Source: Actinomadura darangshiensis (GTDB lineage: Bacteria; Actinomycetota; Actinomycetes; Streptosporangiales; Streptosporangiaceae). From it: DNA of 35,529 bases. The notes below the pieces were generated by a model. The model was not told where the DNA came from. It did no database searches and worked only from the letters and a program-made list of their open reading frames with translations. Shown here in pieces: positions 1 through 6,727 of the stretch (its first letter is position 1; each line of letters starts with the position of its first letter). The stretch is from positions 1 through 35,529 of the forward strand of contig NZ_SMKY01000068.1 in assembly GCF_004349235.1 (NCBI RefSeq). The letters are read 5' to 3'. A program made the position numbers and the translations under genes.

Positions 1-2
1 CC

Positions 3-1259
3 GCCCACCACACCGGCACCCTCCCCGACGGCGCCACCTGGATAGCGGATGTCCCTTCCACCTGGAACGGGACGCTCATCCTGTTCAGCCACGGGTTCGG
101 CCCCCTCAACGCCGCCGACCGCCCGAGCGAGGCCGCCGGCAAGGCCCTCCTGGACCGCGGCTACGCACTCGCCGGCTCCTCCTACGACCCGGACGGCTCC
201 ATGTGGGCGCTCGGCAGCGCCGTCCAGGACCAGATCGCCACCCGCGAAGCCCTCTCCGAGATCATCGGACGCCCGCGCACCACACTCGCCCTGGGCCAGT
301 CCATGGGCGGCCTGGTGAGCGCGAAGATCGCCGAAACCCGCGCCGTCGACGGCGTGCTCAGCACCTGCGGCATCGTCGGCGGCGGCGTCGACCTCAACAA
401 CTACCAGCTCAACGCGGGCCACACGATCGCCGCGCTGCTGGCCCCGTCCCAGCAGATCAAGCTCACCGACTACACGACCCCTGCCGAGGGCGCCGTCGCC
501 GGAGCCCAGCTGACCCAGGCCGTGCAGGATGCCCAAGCCACGTCCACCGGCCGCGCCCGCATCGCCCTGGCCTCCGCGTTCCTCAACCAGTCGTCCTGGT
601 TCTCCGGCGACATCGAACCGCCCCGCCGCGACTACGCCGAACAGGAACGCCAGCAGTACCAGTGGCTGACCTCGGGCGGCGTCCTCAACTTCATCTTCGG
701 CGGCCGCTACTCCATCGACCAGGCCGCCGGCGGCGACAGTGCCTGGAACAAGGGCCTGAGTTACTCACGCCTCCTGCGCAGATCCTCGAACCTCCGCCAG
801 GTGAGGGCCCTCTACCGAACCGCCGGCCTGAACCTGAGCAAAGACCTGGCGACCCTGACCACCAAGGCCGCCAAACAGGTCGAAGAAAGCCCCCTCGCCT
901 GGATGACCCGCACCTCCGAACCCACGGGCCGCATCAACGTCCCCACGATGAACATCCACACGATCTCCGACCAGCTGGTGCCGGTCGAACACGAGAACGA
1001 ATACGCCAGATCGGTCCGTGCCGCAGGCCGCACCCCGCTCCTGCGCCAGGCCTACGTCCACCGCACAGGCCACTGCAACTTCACCGCCTCCGAATACGTC
1101 GCAAGCCTCCAAACCCTAGAAAAGCGCGTAAAAACCGGCCACTGGCCCAACACCACCGCAAAGTCCCTAAACAAAAAGGCCAAGTCCCTCTCCCTGGACA
1201 ATTCAGCCTTCCTCCACTATCGCCCAAACCAACTAGTAACGCCACCATCGCACCCATAA
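3..1259 (+). CDS. alpha/beta hydrolase (5' end outside window)
   Basis: The open frame runs from the left edge to a TAA at 1257-1259, so the N-terminus is missing; at least 418 residues are present. The visible protein starts inside the hydrolase fold: an LFSHGFG strand-loop (oxyanion region), then the nucleophile elbow GQSMGG (Ser nucleophile), an Asp in HTISDQLVP and a late His in RTGHCNF give a plausible Ser-Asp-His triad. The size suggests a secreted or large esterase/peptidase-type hydrolase, but the substrate cannot be read from the sequence. The last 40 codons become A-rich (AAA/AAG Lys codons), unlike the rest. The internal ATG at 201 is not the start because homologous fold elements lie upstream of it. 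Fold confident, function open. Confidence 0.8.
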   Translation, partial: AHHTGTLPDGATWIADVPSTWNGTLILFSHGFGPLNAADRPSEAAGKALLDRGYALAGSSYDPDGSMWALGSAVQDQIATREALSEIIGRPRTTLALGQSMGGLVSAKIAETRAVDGVLSTCGIVGGGVDLNNYQLNAGHTIAALLAPSQQIKLTDYTTPAEGAVAGAQLTQAVQDAQATSTGRARIALASAFLNQSSWFSGDIEPPRRDYAEQERQQYQWLTSGGVLNFIFGGRYSIDQAAGGDSAWNKGLSYSRLLRRSSNLRQVRALYRTAGLNLSKDLATLTTKAAKQVEESPLAWMTRTSEPTGRINVPTMNIHTISDQLVPVEHENEYARSVRAAGRTPLLRQAYVHRTGHCNFTASEYVASLQTLEKRVKTGHWPNTTAKSLNKKAKSLSLDNSAFLHYRPNQLVTPPSHP

Positions 1260-1260
1260 C

Positions 1261-1313
1261 TGACTGTGACGCATGTCATACGCACAGTCATTGGATAGTG
1301 TCGGTATCCAATG
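1261..1313. promoter_or_regulatory. two adjacent inverted repeats between hydrolase and Rpn gene
   Basis: Two dyads sit back to back in an AT-richer spacer. The first is TGACTGTG (1261-1268) with CACAGTCA (1283-1290). The second is CATTGGATA (1289-1297) with TATCCAATG (1305-1313), a perfect 9-bp dyad. They start 2 bases after the hydrolase stop and end 25 bases before the next ATG. They could be a terminator for the first gene or operators for the second; no T-run follows, which favours a protein site. Confidence 0.45.
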
Positions 1314-1338
1314 GTGATCGCAAAATAACGTTCTGCGC

Positions 1339-2253
1339 ATGGTCGGCGTCACGCACGAATCCCCGATAAAGATCATCCGCGACAACCCCGAGGTCGTCGC
1401 CCAGCTCCTGGAGGTCGCCTTCGGCGTAAAACTGAATCGAACCGAACTCACGGTCAGGTCCGCGAGTGAGGCCTGCACCCAGCTCGCTCCCATCGCCTAC
1501 ACGGCCGACAACGTCGTCCAACTCTGCGAAGGCGATGCGGCCGAGCCGACGATCAGCGTCGTCGCCGAGACCCAGACGACCGTGGACCCCGCCAAGCACG
1601 GTAGCTGGCCCCTCTACGTCGCCTCGCAGTGGGCGAAGACCAGGTGCCCGTGCTACTTGGTGGTCATCGCCTCGAAGCGCCGGGTGGCCGACTGGGCGCG
1701 AACGCCGATCGAGCTCGGCCATCCCGACTTCGTCCTCAAGCCCCTGGTACTGGGCCCGGGCAAGGGGGCGGGCACCGTACCGCTCGTCACCACCCCCCGC
1801 CAAGCGGCGGAAATGCCTGAGCTGGCCATCCTGGGCACCCTCGCCAGCGTCATGCCCCCCACTGAGTCGTCCATGGAGATCACCCACGCCGCACTGGCCA
1901 CCATCGACAACAAGAACAGAGAACTCGGCAAGCTATACACTGGAATGGTGGTGTCCGTGCTCTCGGACGCCGCCAAGAAACTCCTGGAGGATTACGTGTC
2001 CGCCGGTACCGCAGACTTCAAGTTCAAGCACGACCCCTTCATCGAGTACGAGACCAGGGGCCTGGCCAAGGGTGAGGCCAGGGGCCTGGCCAAGGGCGAG
2101 GCCGAGGCGGTGCTGAAGGTTCTCGCTGCGCGGGGATTCTCGGTGGCGGACGACGTGCGTGAGCGCGTCCTGGCTTGTGAGGACACGGACCAACTGGACC
2201 GCTGGCTGGTCCGTGCCGCCACCGCGGACTCCAGTGACGAACTGTTCGGGTAG
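1339..2253 (+). CDS. Rpn-family PD-(D/E)XK nuclease-like protein
   Basis: A 304-residue protein of the Rpn/YhgA-like (transposase_31-related) group common in actinomycetes. The N-terminal two thirds holds the nuclease-like core: a VVAETQTT strand around residues 75-81 (E-x-Q variant of the E-x-K motif) followed by K86 and the SWPLYVA helix. Then comes a perfect in-frame 24-base duplication giving GLAKGEAR twice (residues 240-255), and a short C-terminal helical domain ending in RWLVRAATADSSDELFG, typical for this group. In E. coli, Rpn proteins promote recombination and have DNase activity; some act in phage defence. No Shine-Dalgarno is evident before the ATG at 1339, so a leaderless transcript is possible. 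It stands alone between the hydrolase and a strong terminator. Confidence 0.75.
   Translation: MVGVTHESPIKIIRDNPEVVAQLLEVAFGVKLNRTELTVRSASEACTQLAPIAYTADNVVQLCEGDAAEPTISVVAETQTTVDPAKHGSWPLYVASQWAKTRCPCYLVVIASKRRVADWARTPIELGHPDFVLKPLVLGPGKGAGTVPLVTTPRQAAEMPELAILGTLASVMPPTESSMEITHAALATIDNKNRELGKLYTGMVVSVLSDAAKKLLEDYVSAGTADFKFKHDPFIEYETRGLAKGEARGLAKGEAEAVLKVLAARGFSVADDVRERVLACEDTDQLDRWLVRAATADSSDELFG
2056..2103 (+). repeat. 24-bp tandem duplication inside the Rpn-like gene
   Basis: Two copies of a 24-base unit (2056-2079 and 2080-2103) differ by one silent base (GGT versus GGC). They encode two copies of an eight-residue R-G-L-A-K-G-E-A unit, a linker that varies in copy number in this family. 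Confidence 0.8.
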
Positions 2254-2263
2254 GTCGGAGCGT

Positions 2264-2302
2264 ACGAGAACGCCCCCGGTTTTTGGCCGGGGGCGTTCTC
2301 GT
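2264..2302. terminator. bidirectional hairpin terminator
   Basis: A perfect 16-bp stem, ACGAGAACGCCCCCGG (2264-2279) with its complement at 2287-2302, and a 7-base T-rich loop. It lies 10 bases after the Rpn gene stop and 8 bases before the end of the convergent DUF397 gene, so it can end transcription from both sides. Confidence 0.85.
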
Positions 2303-2310
2303 GTCCGGGG

Positions 2311-2553
2311 TCAGGGGGCCTCGGTGGGGTCTTCTTCCAGGAGGTCGTCGAACTCGCCGTCCTTGACGCCGGCGATGAAGGCGTCCCACTCGGCCTCGGT
2401 GAAGTAGAGGATCGGGCCCTCCGGGTTCTTGGCGTCGCGCATGACGACGGCCCGCTCACCGAAGTCCTTGTGCTGGACGGGGACGTCCTTGCCATCGATG
2501 AACTCGATGATGACCCCGTCGCTGAGGATCGGTTCCTGCTCGGTCACTGGCAC
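2311..2553 (-). CDS. DUF397 domain protein
   Basis: A protein of about 80 residues. The second half, VVMRDAKNPEGPILYFTEAE followed by WDAFIAGVKDGEFD, is the DUF397 signature (V-R-D-S-K-x-P-x-G-P core). DUF397 proteins are small actinobacterial regulators or antitoxin-like partners that normally sit next to a Scr1-type helix-turn-helix gene. No such partner is next to this copy, and the first half is acidic rather than the usual WRKSSYS-type start. The frame opens at GTG 2553, but a second GTG at 2547 has better spacing from an AGAAGG ribosome site, so the mature start may be MTEQEPIL. Function unproven. Confidence 0.75.
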   Translation of the reverse strand: MPVTEQEPILSDGVIIEFIDGKDVPVQHKDFGERAVVMRDAKNPEGPILYFTEAEWDAFIAGVKDGEFDDLLEEDPTEAP

Positions 2554-2647
2554 ACCTTCTTCTTCCCGGCTCCTGTCGGAGTCCAGGCTAGAGCCTGTCG
2601 CGTGGTCGGGTGAGCCAGTCGTGACGACGGGGCGACGCTGAGTCCTC

Positions 2648-3403
2648 CTAGTCGCAGGCGGTGGGCTGGGACTGGGCGGAGAAGGTCTGCTTCTCGGTGG
2701 CGGGCGTGGCCTTGAGCTTGGCGGCCAGGGCGGCCGCGTCCTGCCCGATCATCTCCTCCTCCAGACCGTGCTCGCCGGCGACGAGGATGCGGGCTTGGGC
2801 CGCGGTCTGGACGCGTCCCTCCATCTCGCCCTGGCCGATGGTGTTGCCGTCGTACGGGACCTCGGAGCCCTCACCGAGGCCCATCCAGCGGCCCGGTTCG
2901 GGCTTGTCGCCGGGCGAGCAGCGCGCGGGCTCCCAGGAGACGGCCACGATGTACTGGTGGCCCACCTCCATGCGGGGACGGCCGTGCACGGCCATCGGGG
3001 CGGCGGCCTCCGGGTCGCCGTTGGTGAGCGCGAAGCCCGCGGCGTTGTAGGTCCAGCTCTTGGGCGCCGCTTCCGGGGCGCCCTTGCGGGACCAGAGGAC
3101 CTTCTTGACCTGCATGTCCACTGTCCGGCCGATGAGGCCCTCGCCGCGCGCCGCCTCGGTCGCGCTGACCGGGAGGCGCCGCTCGGAGGCGGCGGTGACC
3201 ACCACGACGTGGTCGGCGTAGGTCACCCAGTCGGTGGCGGTGGTGCTGGGCAGCCGGTCGTCGCCCTCGGCCATCACGATCCGGGGCGGGGCGGGCGCCT
3301 CGGACGCGGCTTCCGGCTGGTCGTCGTGCGGGGCGAGGACCGCCACGGCGGCGGCCAGCAGACCCGCCGCGCCGGCACCCGCGAAGTACATGCCGCGTTT
3401 CAT
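2648..3403 (-). CDS. secreted or membrane-anchored protein of unknown function, partner of metalloprotease
   Basis: A 251-residue protein starting at ATG 3403 after a good ribosome site (AGGGGAAGCC). Residues 1-27 (MKRGMYFAGAGAAGLLAAAV) form a signal peptide or signal anchor, so the remainder is outside the membrane. It has no motif I recognise; the middle VTYADHVVVVTAASERRL and the YIVAVSWEPARCSPGDKP stretch suggest a beta-rich domain. The gene begins 8 bases after the stop of the metalloprotease gene at 3412, so the two form one operon and the product may be an accessory, inhibitor or substrate protein. A longer upstream frame exists but overlaps the protease gene and is rejected. Confidence 0.7.
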   Translation of the reverse strand: MKRGMYFAGAGAAGLLAAAVAVLAPHDDQPEAASEAPAPPRIVMAEGDDRLPSTTATDWVTYADHVVVVTAASERRLPVSATEAARGEGLIGRTVDMQVKKVLWSRKGAPEAAPKSWTYNAAGFALTNGDPEAAAPMAVHGRPRMEVGHQYIVAVSWEPARCSPGDKPEPGRWMGLGEGSEVPYDGNTIGQGEMEGRVQTAAQARILVAGEHGLEEEMIGQDAAALAAKLKATPATEKQTFSAQSQPTACD

Positions 3404-3411
3404 GGCTTCCC

Positions 3412-4056
3412 CTAGTAAGTGGCGTTGACGTTCTCGCGGTTGTTGGCGCCGAGGTCGTTGTGACCGTCGGACGGCGTCACCAGGCAGCCGAGGCGGGAGT
3501 CGCTGTTCAACAGCCGCGGGCTGGAGTTGTCGCCGTGCTGCAGCCCCACCGCGTGGCCCGTCTCGTGGCAGGACCTGGCATAGGTGATGTAGCCGTTGCC
3601 GCGGATGCGGATGTACTGCTGGTCGCAGTCGAGGCCGTCGCCGCCCTTGGCGTTGCACCAGGTCGTGCCGGCGACACTGTCCGGAAGGCCGGTGGAGCCC
3701 TCCTGGTAGATGATGTCGGTCTCGCCGCTGCCGGAGAACACCGGCGACGAGTCGTAGTGGAACGCCAGGGCCGTCGGGCGGTACTCCCCGTCGATCGCGT
3801 TGTTGACGGTGCTCTTGTCCGTCGCCTCCAGCTCGTACTCGCCGTTGCTGTCCATGTAGAAGTAGACCGCGCTGTTGTCGGTCTGGCAGGGGAAGCCGGT
3901 ACGGAACCCGGTCCAGCAGGTGCCGCCGGTGACGGACGTGGGGAACATGTTGTCGGTGGCCGCGGCCCATCCGACCCCGACCGCGACCGACAGCGGAACG
4001 AGGGTGACGGCGACCACGGTGGTGATCCTTCGGCGCATCCGCGCCCTGATGTCCAT
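3412..4056 (-). CDS. secreted zinc metalloprotease (HExxHxxGxxHG)
   Basis: A 214-residue protein from ATG 4056, with a basic N-terminus and a hydrophobic segment (VVAVTLVPLSVAVGVGWAAA) that serves as signal peptide. The zinc site is H164-E165-T-G-H168-A-V-G-L-Q-H174-G, the metzincin pattern HExxHxxGxxHG, with a Cys just before it. Six cysteines remain in the mature part and could form three disulfides. The Met-turn that normally follows the zinc helix in metzincins is not obvious: the sequence after the motif is NSSPRLLNSDSRLGC with no Met. It is first in an operon with the secreted partner gene, and a CRP-type palindrome lies about 65 bases upstream. Extracellular peptidase is likely; target unknown. 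Confidence 0.8.
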   Translation of the reverse strand: MDIRARMRRRITTVVAVTLVPLSVAVGVGWAAATDNMFPTSVTGGTCWTGFRTGFPCQTDNSAVYFYMDSNGEYELEATDKSTVNNAIDGEYRPTALAFHYDSSPVFSGSGETDIIYQEGSTGLPDSVAGTTWCNAKGGDGLDCDQQYIRIRGNGYITYARSCHETGHAVGLQHGDNSSPRLLNSDSRLGCLVTPSDGHNDLGANNRENVNATY

Positions 4057-4100
4057 GCGCAACTTCGCTCCCGGGATCGAGCGGATGCCGTCAGCATGAG

Positions 4101-4139
4101 TGATCTTGAAAATGAGATCAATGTGACTTGAATCACATT
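4101..4139. promoter_or_regulatory. CRP-family palindrome next to a second dyad
   Basis: AATGTGA (4120-4126), six bases, TCACATT (4133-4139) is a perfect match to the TGTGA-N6-TCACA core used by CRP-type regulators. Touching it on the left is a second dyad, TGATCT (4101-4106) with AGATCA (4115-4120). Both lie in a locally AT-rich island between the metalloprotease start (4056, minus) and the sigma factor start (4246, plus), so they may control either gene. No convincing -10/-35 pair was assigned. Confidence 0.6.
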
Positions 4140-4245
4140 TGCCTGGATGGTGGTCGGGCGCCGCGAACGCGGGGCGGGGGATCGGTGAATGGGGGGGTGA
4201 CCACTCGCACTCCGGAAGGCATGGGATGAACCGAGGGAGGCCGGC

Positions 4246-4825
4246 ATGGTCGCGGTGACCGACGGGGACGCCGAGATACTGCGGCGGTCGCGGCACGAGC
4301 CCGAGTGCTTCGCCGCGCTCTTCGACCGGCGCTACACCGCGATCCACGGGTATGCGGCGCGGCGGCTCGGAGGCGGGCTCGCCGACGACGTCGCCGCCGA
4401 GACGTTCCTGATCGCGTTCGACCGCCGCGGGCGCTACGACGTGTCGCGGGACGACGCGCGGCCCTGGCTGTACGGGATCGCGTCCAACCTCATCGCCCGG
4501 CACCGCCGCGCGGAGGTGCGCCAGTACCGGGCGCTGGCGAGGACAGGGGTGGCCGAGGCAGCCGAGGGGCCCGCCGACCTCGTCGCCGGGCGCATCGACG
4601 CGCAGGGCCGCGCGAGGGCCGCTGGCGGCGGCCCTCGGCCGGCTGTCCCGCGCTGACCGGGACCTCCTGCTGCTCGTCGCGTGGGCCCAACTCGGCGTCC
4701 AGGAGGCGGGCGAGGCGCTCGGCATCCCGGCAGGGACGGCCCGGTCGCGGTTGCACCGGGTCCGCAAGAAGATCCGCGCCGCACTGGGCGAGACCGTCCC
4801 GACGACCCTCAGGGAGCAGGAATGA
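4246..4825 (+). pseudogene. ECF-type sigma factor, split by a frameshift
   Basis: From ATG 4246 (ribosome site GAGGGAGG) the frame encodes sigma region 2: FAALFDRRYTAIHGYAARRL, DDVAAETFLIAFDRR, then RPWLYGIASNLIARHRR. The frame then ends at a TGA (4654-4656) after 136 residues. Region 4 is intact in the next frame from about 4622: LAAALGRLSRADRDLLLLVAW... and EALGIPAGTARSRLHRVRKK, ending with TGA 4823-4825. Removing one G from the GGG at 4616-4618 restores a continuous protein of about 192 residues (QGRARPLAAALGRL). The stop overlaps the ATG of the next gene. Either this is a real inactivating mutation or programmed shift, or it is a sequencing error in a G-run. Selected as pseudogene on the sequence as given. 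Confidence 0.75.
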
Positions 4826-5814
4826 ACGACCTCGACATTCTCCGCGAGGCCTGGGCCGAGCCCGCGCCGCCCGCGGACACGTCCCGTACCGCCGCCCGGA
4901 CGGCCCTGCTCGAACGTGCGTCCGGCACGACCAAGGCGCGGCGGTCCCGGCTGCCCCGGTTCAGTGTGCGGCTCGTGGCGGTGGGCGCGCTGGCCGCCGC
5001 CGTCGCCATCGGAGTGACCGTCGTGCAGACGGGCGGCGGGACCGACGAGCACGGCCGGCCGCGGCCCGTCGTCCCGGGAATTCCAACGGGTCCGGTCGCC
5101 GACGCGTCACAGGCGCTCGAACGCGCCGCCCTCGCCGCGGAGGCGCGCCCGTTCACCCCGCCCCGTCCCGACCAGTGGATCTACGTCGAGTCGCAGTCGA
5201 GGAAGAGCCGGGGCAAGCCCAACGGCGCGCTGTCGAAGAACCCGCACGACACCGCGGTGTTTCGTAACTGGAAGCGGGCCGACGGCAAGAAGGTCGCCGA
5301 TCTGGAGGACGGCAAGCTCAGGTTCGCTGGGACGATGCCGACGACGCCGCCGTCCGACTACGCCACGCTGGCCGCGCTGCCCACCGACCCGTCCGCGCTG
5401 CTGCACTGGTTCTACAAGGAAATGGGCGGGCTCGGCGACAACGAGGAAGAAAGGTACGACGTCGCGTACGGCATGCTCGGCACGATGCTGCGCGACAACG
5501 TCCTGCCGCCGAGGACCGAGGCCGCCGCCTTCCGGGCGATCAAGCAGATCCCCGGCGTGACGCTTGTCAAGGGACGGGTGGACGCGGCGGGACGGCCGGC
5601 CCTCGCGCTCGGACGTCTCAGCGAGGGCTGGCTGCACGAGGAGTTGCTCCTGGACCCGTCCACCTACGCCTACCTCGGTGAACGGGCCGTCGCGGTGAAG
5701 GACCGCACGAGCCGTGGCGAGGGCGGCGGCCATCGGGACAAGAAGGGCGATCTGCTGACCCTCACCGTCCGCCTTAAGGCGGGCATCGTGGACACGGCGG
5801 GGCAGCGGCTCTGA
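4822..5814 (+). CDS. CU044_5270 family protein, sigma-linked membrane protein
   Basis: A 330-residue protein that starts at ATG 4822, overlapping the TGA of the sigma factor gene by 4 bases, so the two are translationally coupled. It has a cytosolic N-terminus of about 50 residues (MNDLDILREAWAEPAPP...), one membrane segment (VRLVAVGALAAAVAIGVTVV) and a large outer domain containing PDQWIYVESQSRKSRG and HWFYKEMGG. This layout is that of the actinobacterial CU044_5270 family, nearly always encoded after an ECF sigma factor and thought to act as its membrane anti-sigma or sensor. That role is inferred from position; the cytosolic part has no zinc-binding HxxxCxxC. Confidence 0.8.
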   Translation: MNDLDILREAWAEPAPPADTSRTAARTALLERASGTTKARRSRLPRFSVRLVAVGALAAAVAIGVTVVQTGGGTDEHGRPRPVVPGIPTGPVADASQALERAALAAEARPFTPPRPDQWIYVESQSRKSRGKPNGALSKNPHDTAVFRNWKRADGKKVADLEDGKLRFAGTMPTTPPSDYATLAALPTDPSALLHWFYKEMGGLGDNEEERYDVAYGMLGTMLRDNVLPPRTEAAAFRAIKQIPGVTLVKGRVDAAGRPALALGRLSEGWLHEELLLDPSTYAYLGERAVAVKDRTSRGEGGGHRDKKGDLLTLTVRLKAGIVDTAGQRL

Positions 5815-5821
5815 CCTGTGC

Positions 5822-5860
5822 GCGGAGGGCGGCCGGGGGCGCGTCCCGGCCGCCCGCCGC
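5822..5860. terminator. bidirectional GC-rich hairpin
   Basis: GGGCGGCCGGG (5827-5837) pairs with CCCGGCCGCCC (5845-5855), and the stem continues after one A-G mismatch with GCGG/CCGC (5822-5825 and 5857-5860). It sits between the convergent ends of the CU044_5270 gene (5814) and the TetR gene (5863). Confidence 0.75.
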
Positions 5861-5862
5861 GC

Positions 5863-6498
5863 TCAGGGGTCGATGAGGAGCCGGGCGGCGGTGATCTCGA
5901 GGCGGGCCTGGATCTCGTCGGCGGTCGCGTTGCCGCGCAGCATCTCGATCATCTCCATGGTCCAGATGCCGGACAGGGCGCGGGAGGCGAGGCGGCGGGG
6001 GTCGCCGGCGGGGATGTCCTCCGGCGGGCCGGACGCGGTCTTCAGCAGCAGTTCGCTCATCCGGTCGCCGAAGTCGGTCTTGACGTCGGACAGCAGGAGG
6101 GAGCGGATCAGCGCCTCGGCCAGTTCGGGCTCGCGCATCAGGCCGCGGGTGGCGCGCATCAGTACCTCGACGGCCCGTTCGGGGGCGGCGCCCGCGCGCG
6201 GCGGACGGCGCTCGATGCTGCCTTCGAGGAGGTCGATCTCCTCGCTGACGACGGCGACGACCAGGTCCATCTTGGACGGGAAGTAGCGGTAGAGGGTGCC
6301 GAGGGCGACCCCGGCGCGCTCGGACACGGTGCGCATCTGCATCGCCTCGATGCCGCCGCGCGATGCCAGCGCCGCGGCCGCCTGGACGATACGCTTGCGC
6401 CGCTGGTGCTGGCTGCGGGAGCGCACACCGCCCTGGCCGGCCGCCTGTCCCCGGGACTCGTCCCCGGTCACTGTCGGCTCTGCGGTCACGGTCGTCAT
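5863..6498 (-). CDS. TetR-family repressor, KstR-like
   Basis: A 211-residue regulator if started at ATG 6498; an upstream in-frame ATG at 6552 would add 18 residues but has no ribosome site. The helix-turn-helix is RRKRIVQAAAALASRGGIEA, then MQMRTVSERAGVALGTLYRY with FPSKMDLV, close to the KstR pattern (the steroid-degradation repressor of mycobacteria and rhodococci). The C-terminal ligand domain contains ELAEALIRSLLLSDVKTDFG. It is divergent from the fadD17-fadE-fadE operon, and KstR-like boxes lie before both, so it most likely represses that operon and itself, with an acyl-CoA intermediate as the inducer (inference from KstR). A second, main KstR may exist elsewhere in the genome. Confidence 0.8.
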   Translation of the reverse strand: MTTVTAEPTVTGDESRGQAAGQGGVRSRSQHQRRKRIVQAAAALASRGGIEAMQMRTVSERAGVALGTLYRYFPSKMDLVVAVVSEEIDLLEGSIERRPPRAGAAPERAVEVLMRATRGLMREPELAEALIRSLLLSDVKTDFGDRMSELLLKTASGPPEDIPAGDPRRLASRALSGIWTMEMIEMLRGNATADEIQARLEITAARLLIDP

Positions 6499-6554
6499 CC
6501 CTTCTGTGCGGGCTCGGACGCCCGAGGTGTTCCCGCCAAGCGTACCGCGCATGC

Positions 6555-6568
6555 GAGAACGTGTTATC
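6555..6568. promoter_or_regulatory. KstR-like operator before the TetR gene
   Basis: GAGAACGTGTTATC holds the AAC-NN-GTT core of the KstR consensus TNNAACNNGTTNNA; the outer T and A are not kept. It lies just upstream of the regulator's coding region, where an autoregulatory operator is expected. Confidence 0.5.
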
Positions 6569-6678
6569 TGATCGGCCGATCCCGGAACCCCGGCGGGCCG
6601 CCTCCGGCCGGGCCGCCTCCCCGGTGTGCCAGGCGAATCGGCTGCTGAACGCGGATGATCAGACCTCTGGACACAGAC

Positions 6679-6692
6679 TAGAATCTGTTCTA
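6679..6692. promoter_or_regulatory. KstR-like operator before the fadD17-like operon
   Basis: TAGAATCTGTTCTA is a 14-base dyad (TAGAA-N4-TTCTA) that matches the KstR consensus TNNAACNNGTTNNA at all but one core base. It lies 36 bases upstream of the GTG start of the acyl-CoA synthetase, over the likely promoter. Confidence 0.6.
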
Positions 6693-6727
6693 CTTTTTCG
6701 CCGTGGGCTGGACGAGGGAGGTGGCCC

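Noticed and set aside
3404..3970. Long upstream extension of the 251-residue secreted protein.
   Set aside because: It runs through the metalloprotease gene in another frame and gives low-complexity Arg/Gly-rich sequence; the signal peptide starts at ATG 3403.
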